DNA of 26,973 nt from Allobrachymonas sp. (GTDB taxonomy: Bacteria > Pseudomonadota > Gammaproteobacteria > Burkholderiales > Burkholderiaceae). Each line of letters opens with the position of its first letter. Position 1 is the first letter of the stretch. Positions 23,836 through 26,973 of the stretch are shown here, in pieces. The position numbers and the translations under genes are program-made. A model generated the notes under the pieces. It was not told where the DNA came from, did not search any database, and was given only the letters and a program-made list of their open reading frames with translations. The stretch lies in the NCBI GenBank assembly GCA_030529305.1, contig JAUMXD010000012.1, positions 1-26,973 on the forward strand. The letters run 5' to 3'.

Positions 23836-23841
23836 TATAAT
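23836..23841 (+). promoter_or_regulatory. -10 box of tRNA-Gly
   Basis: Perfect TATAAT, 10 nt before the mature tRNA 5' end. A weak CTGAAA lies 18 bp upstream as a possible -35. Confidence 0.65.
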
Positions 23842-23851
23842 CTCGGCTTTC

Positions 23852-23927
23852 GCGGGAATAGCTCAGTTGGTAGAGCGCAACCTTGCCAAGGTTGAGGTCG
23901 CGAGTTCGAGACTCGTTTCCCGCTCCA
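23852..23927 (+). tRNA. tRNA-Gly, anticodon GCC
   Basis: The acceptor stem GCGGGAA/TTCCCGC has discriminator T and an encoded CCA. The D arm is GCTCAGTTGGTAGAGC. The anticodon stem CAACC/GGTTG encloses loop TTGCCAA (anticodon GCC), and the T arm is CGAGT-TCGAG-ACTCG. The 76-nt length with CCA is standard for tRNA-Gly. Confidence 0.97.
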
Positions 23928-23962
23928 GTTTCAAAAATGGCAGGTTTTGATCTGCTGTAGTT

Positions 23963-23991
23963 AAAAAAGAGCCTTCAAGGCTCTTTTTTTT
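23963..23991 (+). terminator. Terminator of tRNA-Gly
   Basis: The arms aaaaaagagcc and ggctctttttt form an 11-bp stem with loop TTCAA and run into a T tract, 35 nt after the tRNA. The A/T symmetry could let it work on the minus strand as well. Confidence 0.9.
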
Positions 23992-24114
23992 ATTGGCTGG
24001 ATCAATTGGGCTGATCCCACGCTCGCCAGTCATCCGGCTTCTTGCGCCATGCGCCTCCTGCCTGCAATTGAGATAAGACGTGTGTCTTCTGCTTGGCAGG
24101 CATTCCGGGGGTTT

Positions 24115-25242
24115 TTACATGGATCCAGACTTGGCTGTATCGATCATGCGTTTGACCATCTCGCGCAGCCCTTTGGGAATGTGTTGGTGCTCAAGATCCA
24201 GAAAGCCCTGAACGATCAGATCGCGGGCTTCGTCTTCCGTCATACCGGATGACATGAGATAGACCAGCTTGTCTTGGCCGACCATGCCGATGGAGGCCTC
24301 GTGCGACAGATTGACTTGCGCTGTTTGCGCAGTCACGGTGGGCGTGGAGTTGATTTGCCCATCTTCACTGAGCATCAGGCCGTCGCACCCCAAATAACCG
24401 TTAACGCCCGGCGCTTGCCCAATCAATGTGTTGTGGTTGTCAATCACGCCTCCATCGGCCACCATGCGGGTGATGTTTTCTGCATGGGTGCCGCTTTCGG
24501 CCAATATGCAGGTGCTGTGCATCTCACGATGGGTGCCGCGAGAGGCAAACACGACCGAGCTGGATGAAGACACGGCGTTCTCTTTTAGATGCACCACGCT
24601 GTGGTCGTAGTGTTTTTTGATCTCTGCCACCGCGATGCTGACTTCCAGCTGGCGGGCGCCTTTCTCCAGCCTGGAAGCAGAGAAATTGCACACATCCATG
24701 TCTTTGCCCCAGGTCTCCACTGAAACGGAGCGGTAGCTGGCGCCTGCGCCGATGTAAGTTTCGGAGAGCGACACGTGCCGCCCTTGGCGCAGGGACTCGG
24801 GCACCACTGCGCCCGAGATGACGTCCACGCAGGCATCTTCTCCAATGATCATCAGGTTGTGAATGTATTGGCGTGCCTGGGGTGTTTCCAGCACGGTGAA
24901 CAGTTGCAGCGGCAGTGTGACCGAAACACCTGGCTTGACGTGAACGAAATAGCCCAGCGGCGGCAGCGTGGTGTCCGTCATCTGCCGGATCGTTTCATTG
25001 GCCTGTGGATCAATCAGGCCAAATACGTAGTCTTGTACCCAGGGGTATTGCTTGAGTGCTTGTTGCAGCGGCAGGATTTCCACCTCGTCGCTGTTGACGG
25101 TGATGTGGTCGATGCGGTTGTCTACCAGGATGCTGGTTCCGGCGCATTGCTGTTCGTCTCGGTAACCGATATGGATCAAGCGTTTTTTGATGCTCTCGGT
25201 GGTGGCAATGGCTTGCTGGTTGGTGGTGCTGAGCTTGCTCAT
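24115..25242 (-). CDS. SufB/SufD-family Fe-S scaffold, SMS-type (SmsB-like)
   Basis: This is the scaffold subunit of a minimal SUF/SMS iron-sulfur cluster assembly machine. The 375-residue product is shorter than canonical SufB. It carries the SufBD beta-helix core and the conserved end NLSHEASIGMVGQDKLVYLMSSGMTEDEAR with GFLDLEH. Cys286 in GYLGCDG lies 28 and 29 residues before His314 and Glu315. That spacing equals Cys405, His433 and Glu434 of E. coli SufB as I remember them, so the assembly site appears intact. CGGAG lies about 9 nt before the ATG, 21 nt after the sufC-like gene. Only one SufB/D-type gene is present and no sufS, sufE or sufU, which resembles archaeal two-gene systems. Confidence 0.85.
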   Translation of the reverse strand: MSKLSTTNQQAIATTESIKKRLIHIGYRDEQQCAGTSILVDNRIDHITVNSDEVEILPLQQALKQYPWVQDYVFGLIDPQANETIRQMTDTTLPPLGYFVHVKPGVSVTLPLQLFTVLETPQARQYIHNLMIIGEDACVDVISGAVVPESLRQGRHVSLSETYIGAGASYRSVSVETWGKDMDVCNFSASRLEKGARQLEVSIAVAEIKKHYDHSVVHLKENAVSSSSSVVFASRGTHREMHSTCILAESGTHAENITRMVADGGVIDNHNTLIGQAPGVNGYLGCDGLMLSEDGQINSTPTVTAQTAQVNLSHEASIGMVGQDKLVYLMSSGMTEDEARDLIVQGFLDLEHQHIPKGLREMVKRMIDTAKSGSM

Positions 25243-25263
25243 GATGCGACTCCGTTTTCCGCT

Positions 25264-25974
25264 TTACATGGCGACATAGCCATGCGATTTGATGTGCTGC
25301 AGCATGGCGTATGGTTCGGCGCTGCAAACGATTTGTCCGTTCACGATCATGTGCGCTTGCCTGGCCTGAACATGATCCAGGATGAAGCCTGCATGGGTAA
25401 TCAGCAAGCCGCTGCGGCGCTTGCCGCTGGCTGTGGGCTCTTGCATGAGTTCGTTGATCAGCCCTCCGATCTTTGCGGTAAGTGCGTAATCGACGCCGCT
25501 TTCTGGCTCATCGAACAGGCACAGATCAGGTTTTTGCAGGAAGAGCCGCAAGACCTCCCAGCGTTTGATTTCGCCGCCCGAAAAACCTTCATTCAAAACC
25601 CGTTCGGAAAAATCGCTGAACAGAAAGCGATCGGCGTACTCCTCCAGAAGGTCGGACTTGCCAATGGCTTCGGCAAACATCTTGATGGTGACGCCGCGAA
25701 TAACGGGCGGGCGTTGAAAGCTCATGCCAATGCCGAAGCGCGCCCGCTCATCAATGGGCATGGTGTTTAACGGCTTTCCGTTGAAAGTGATGCTGCCCTG
25801 AGTGACTTGATAAGCCGGCACGCCCATGATGGCGCTGATGAGAGAAGACTTGCCCGAGCCGTTGGGGCCAAGCAGAATGTGCAATTCACCTTCGGGGATT
25901 TGCAGATCAATGTTCTGGCAAACCTCTTTGCCCGCAACCGTGACGTTGAGGTCTTTTAAAACCAATGCTGCCAT
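25264..25974 (-). CDS. SufC-like ABC ATPase, SMS-type (SmsC-like)
   Basis: This soluble ABC ATPase partners with the SufB-like scaffold and drives conformational change during Fe-S assembly. The 236-residue product has Walker A GPNGSGKSS (36-44), Q-loop Gln87 in MSFQRPP, signature FSGGEIKR (131-138), Walker B LCLFDEPESGVD (from 151) and switch His194. DEPESGVD and the FSGGEIKRWE variant resemble the SMS/archaeal SufC form more than the SGGEKKRNE form of enterobacterial SufC. AAAGGA lies about 9 nt upstream of the ATG at 25974. Upstream in-frame starts lack family match. It is the first gene of the two-gene operon, behind a promoter overlapped by a Fur-box-like palindrome. Confidence 0.9.
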   Translation of the reverse strand: MAALVLKDLNVTVAGKEVCQNIDLQIPEGELHILLGPNGSGKSSLISAIMGVPAYQVTQGSITFNGKPLNTMPIDERARFGIGMSFQRPPVIRGVTIKMFAEAIGKSDLLEEYADRFLFSDFSERVLNEGFSGGEIKRWEVLRLFLQKPDLCLFDEPESGVDYALTAKIGGLINELMQEPTASGKRRSGLLITHAGFILDHVQARQAHMIVNGQIVCSAEPYAMLQHIKSHGYVAM

Positions 25975-26091
25975 GTGAATGCTTCCTTTATAAAAGATCA
26001 GCTCAGGCTGACAGGGTTTGCGCTGCAGGGGCTGTCGCAAGCGCGTTTTTACCCGTTTGTTTGGCTTGATCGACAAGAAACAAAGCAATCA

Positions 26092-26110
26092 AACGAGAAT
26101 CAGTCTCATT
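26092..26110. promoter_or_regulatory. Fur box (iron-responsive operator)
   Basis: AACGAGAATCAGTCTCATT matches the Fur-box form AATGAGAATNATTCTCATT at all but two positions outside the central N. It overlaps the -10 of the minus-strand promoter by 3 bp and covers the expected start site, where Fur with iron would block transcription. The gene controlled, an Fe-S assembly operon, fits iron regulation. Confidence 0.7.
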
Positions 26111-26135
26111 TTATCTATTTGCTTTCTGATTGCAA
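26108..26135 (-). promoter_or_regulatory. Promoter of the SufCB-like operon
   Basis: In minus sense TTGCAA (plus 26130-26135) and TAAAAT (plus 26108-26113) are separated by 16 bp, both close to sigma-70 consensus. The 5' leader would be about 125 nt before the sufC-like ATG. Confidence 0.65.
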
Positions 26136-26254
26136 ATCTTTGTTTCACTTCGGTATTGCGCGATAGAGATGGGTGCGAGAGAGGGGAAAGGCTTTCCACT
26201 AGGAATGCTTCGCAAGAAACTGGAATAGGCAGACTGACGTTTTGGGGCGGGCAC

Positions 26255-26260
26255 TACAAT
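26255..26260 (+). promoter_or_regulatory. Candidate -10 of metF
   Basis: TACAAT, with a TGACG-containing -35 candidate about 15-16 bp upstream. This would give a 5' leader of about 150 nt before metF. I could not recognise a SAH or SAM riboswitch in it. Confidence 0.45.
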
Positions 26261-26283
26261 CCCGCCTCGATTGCCCGCGCCTG

Positions 26284-26310
26284 TTGCGCCGATCAATCGG
26301 CCTTGCGCAA
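26284..26310 (+). other. Stem-loop in the metF 5' leader
   Basis: The outer arms ttgcgc (26284-26289) and gcgcaa (26305-26310) can pair. An alternative inner hairpin, ccga-tcaa-tcgg (26289-26300), lies inside them. No T-tract follows. Its function, if any, is unknown. Confidence 0.3.
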
Positions 26311-26420
26311 GACTTGAACTCCCACTGCTGCTCATCAGGCGCATTCACTGATGTGTTTTTGAAAAAGGCCAGCCCGGTTTTTAGTCTTTTGATTTTTTGA
26401 TGACACAACAAGGAACGCAC

Positions 26421-26973
26421 ATGGCATTAGCCACCCCCATCAGCCTGGAATTTTTTCCGCCCAAAACGCCCGAGGGCGCAGCCAAGCTGCGCGCAGTGCG
26501 CCAGCAGCTATACGTACTCAAGCCTGAGTTTTGCTCGGTCACATACGGTGCGGGCGGCTCTACCCGCAGCGGCACTTTCGATACCGTGCAAGAAATCCTG
26601 CAAGAAGGTGTGGATGCCGCCAGCCACTTCTCGTGCATTGGCGCAACGCGTGCCACGGTGCGCGAGCAGTTGCAGCAGCTGCAAGGCATGGGCGTGAAGC
26701 GCTTGGTGGCCTTGCGCGGCGACTTGCCCAGCGGCCACGGCGTAGGCGGCGAATTTGTGTACGCTAGCGATTTGGTGCGCTTCATTCGTGAAGAAACGGG
26801 CGACGCATTTCACATCGAAGTGGCGGGCTACCCCGAAATGCACCCGCAAGCGCCCAACCCGCAGGCAGATTTGCGCGCCCTCAAAGCCAAGGTGGATGCA
26901 GGCGCCAACGGCGTGATTACCCAATATTTTTTCAACGCCGATGCCTACTTCCGCTTTGTGGACGAAGCGCAAA
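26421..26973 (+). CDS. metF: 5,10-methylenetetrahydrofolate reductase (5' part)
   Basis: MetF is an FAD-dependent reductase making 5-methyltetrahydrofolate for methionine synthesis. The frame opens at ATG 26421, with AAGGA about 8 nt upstream, and runs off the right edge after 184 codons. It starts MALATPISLEFFPPKTPEG, the MetF N-terminus, with Glu10 in the position of the catalytic glutamate. SVTYGAGGSTRSGT, HFSCIGATRATVREQL, RLVALRGDLPSG, HIEVAGYPEMHP and GANGVITQYFFNADAYFRFV follow, all canonical. The gene is incomplete only because the window ends. It is divergent from the Fe-S assembly operon. Confidence 0.96.
   Translation, partial: MALATPISLEFFPPKTPEGAAKLRAVRQQLYVLKPEFCSVTYGAGGSTRSGTFDTVQEILQEGVDAASHFSCIGATRATVREQLQQLQGMGVKRLVALRGDLPSGHGVGGEFVYASDLVRFIREETGDAFHIEVAGYPEMHPQAPNPQADLRALKAKVDAGANGVITQYFFNADAYFRFVDEAQ

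Noticed and set aside
26261..26420. Possible SAH or SAM riboswitch upstream of metF
   Set aside because: Burkholderiales often use a SAH riboswitch before ahcY-metF, but I could not find its conserved core. Only a simple stem-loop is visible, and ahcY is not adjacent.

Overview
The window reads as chromosomal DNA of a betaproteobacterium, most likely order Burkholderiales and near Comamonadaceae. This is inferred from the protein sequences (LeuA, GlnS, EtfA, RsmB, MetF), moderately GC-rich codon use, many small convergent or divergent transcription units, and a glutaminyl-tRNA synthetase with the proteobacterial HVGH and TSKRK signatures. I see no insertion sequence, prophage, integrase or CRISPR array. 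Most genes are housekeeping.

Layout. Positions 1-935 hold the tail of an unidentified gene and bcp (thioredoxin-dependent peroxidase) with a clear terminator. Positions 1174-2910 (minus) hold leuA behind an attenuator: a 17-residue leucine-rich leader peptide, a Rho-independent terminator, and a 7-nt segment in the leader gene that can pair with the terminator's 5' arm. Positions 3097-4401 (minus) encode an RsmB-type 16S rRNA methyltransferase. Positions 4485-6851 (plus) hold cutA and the ribosome/tRNA operon rpsP-rimM-trmD, without the usual rplS. Positions 6913-12209 (minus) hold a five-gene nickel/peptide-type ABC importer with overlapping genes and a long structured 5' leader. Positions 12576-14402 (plus) encode glnS. 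Positions 14775-16811 (minus) encode a PBP7-type peptidoglycan peptidase with a very long Lys/Ala- and Ala/Pro-rich linker. Positions 17414-18346 (minus) hold etfA with no etfB beside it. Positions 18858-20849 (plus) encode a BetT-like BCCT choline/betaine transporter, and 21078-22118 (plus) an endonuclease/exonuclease/phosphatase-fold protein. Positions 22280-23454 (minus) hold a P1-family (DmpA/S58) peptidase directly followed by tRNA-Ser(GGA). tRNA-Gly(GCC) lies at 23852-23927. Positions 24115-26135 (minus) hold a two-gene SufC/SufB-like (SMS-type) iron-sulfur assembly operon under a promoter overlapped by a strong Fur-box match. From 26421 to the window end is the start of metF.

Two regulatory systems deserve most attention. 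The first is the leuA leader, where sequence and spacing fit ribosome-mediated attenuation. The second is the minimal SufCB pair with a candidate iron-responsive operator, which is unusual for a lineage that normally relies on ISC. A further pattern is that the leu leader, rsmB and glnS each have a -10-like hexamer exactly 7 nt before an ATG with no Shine-Dalgarno sequence, which suggests leaderless transcripts.

All functional calls rest on motif recognition and remembered family features. No database search was possible.
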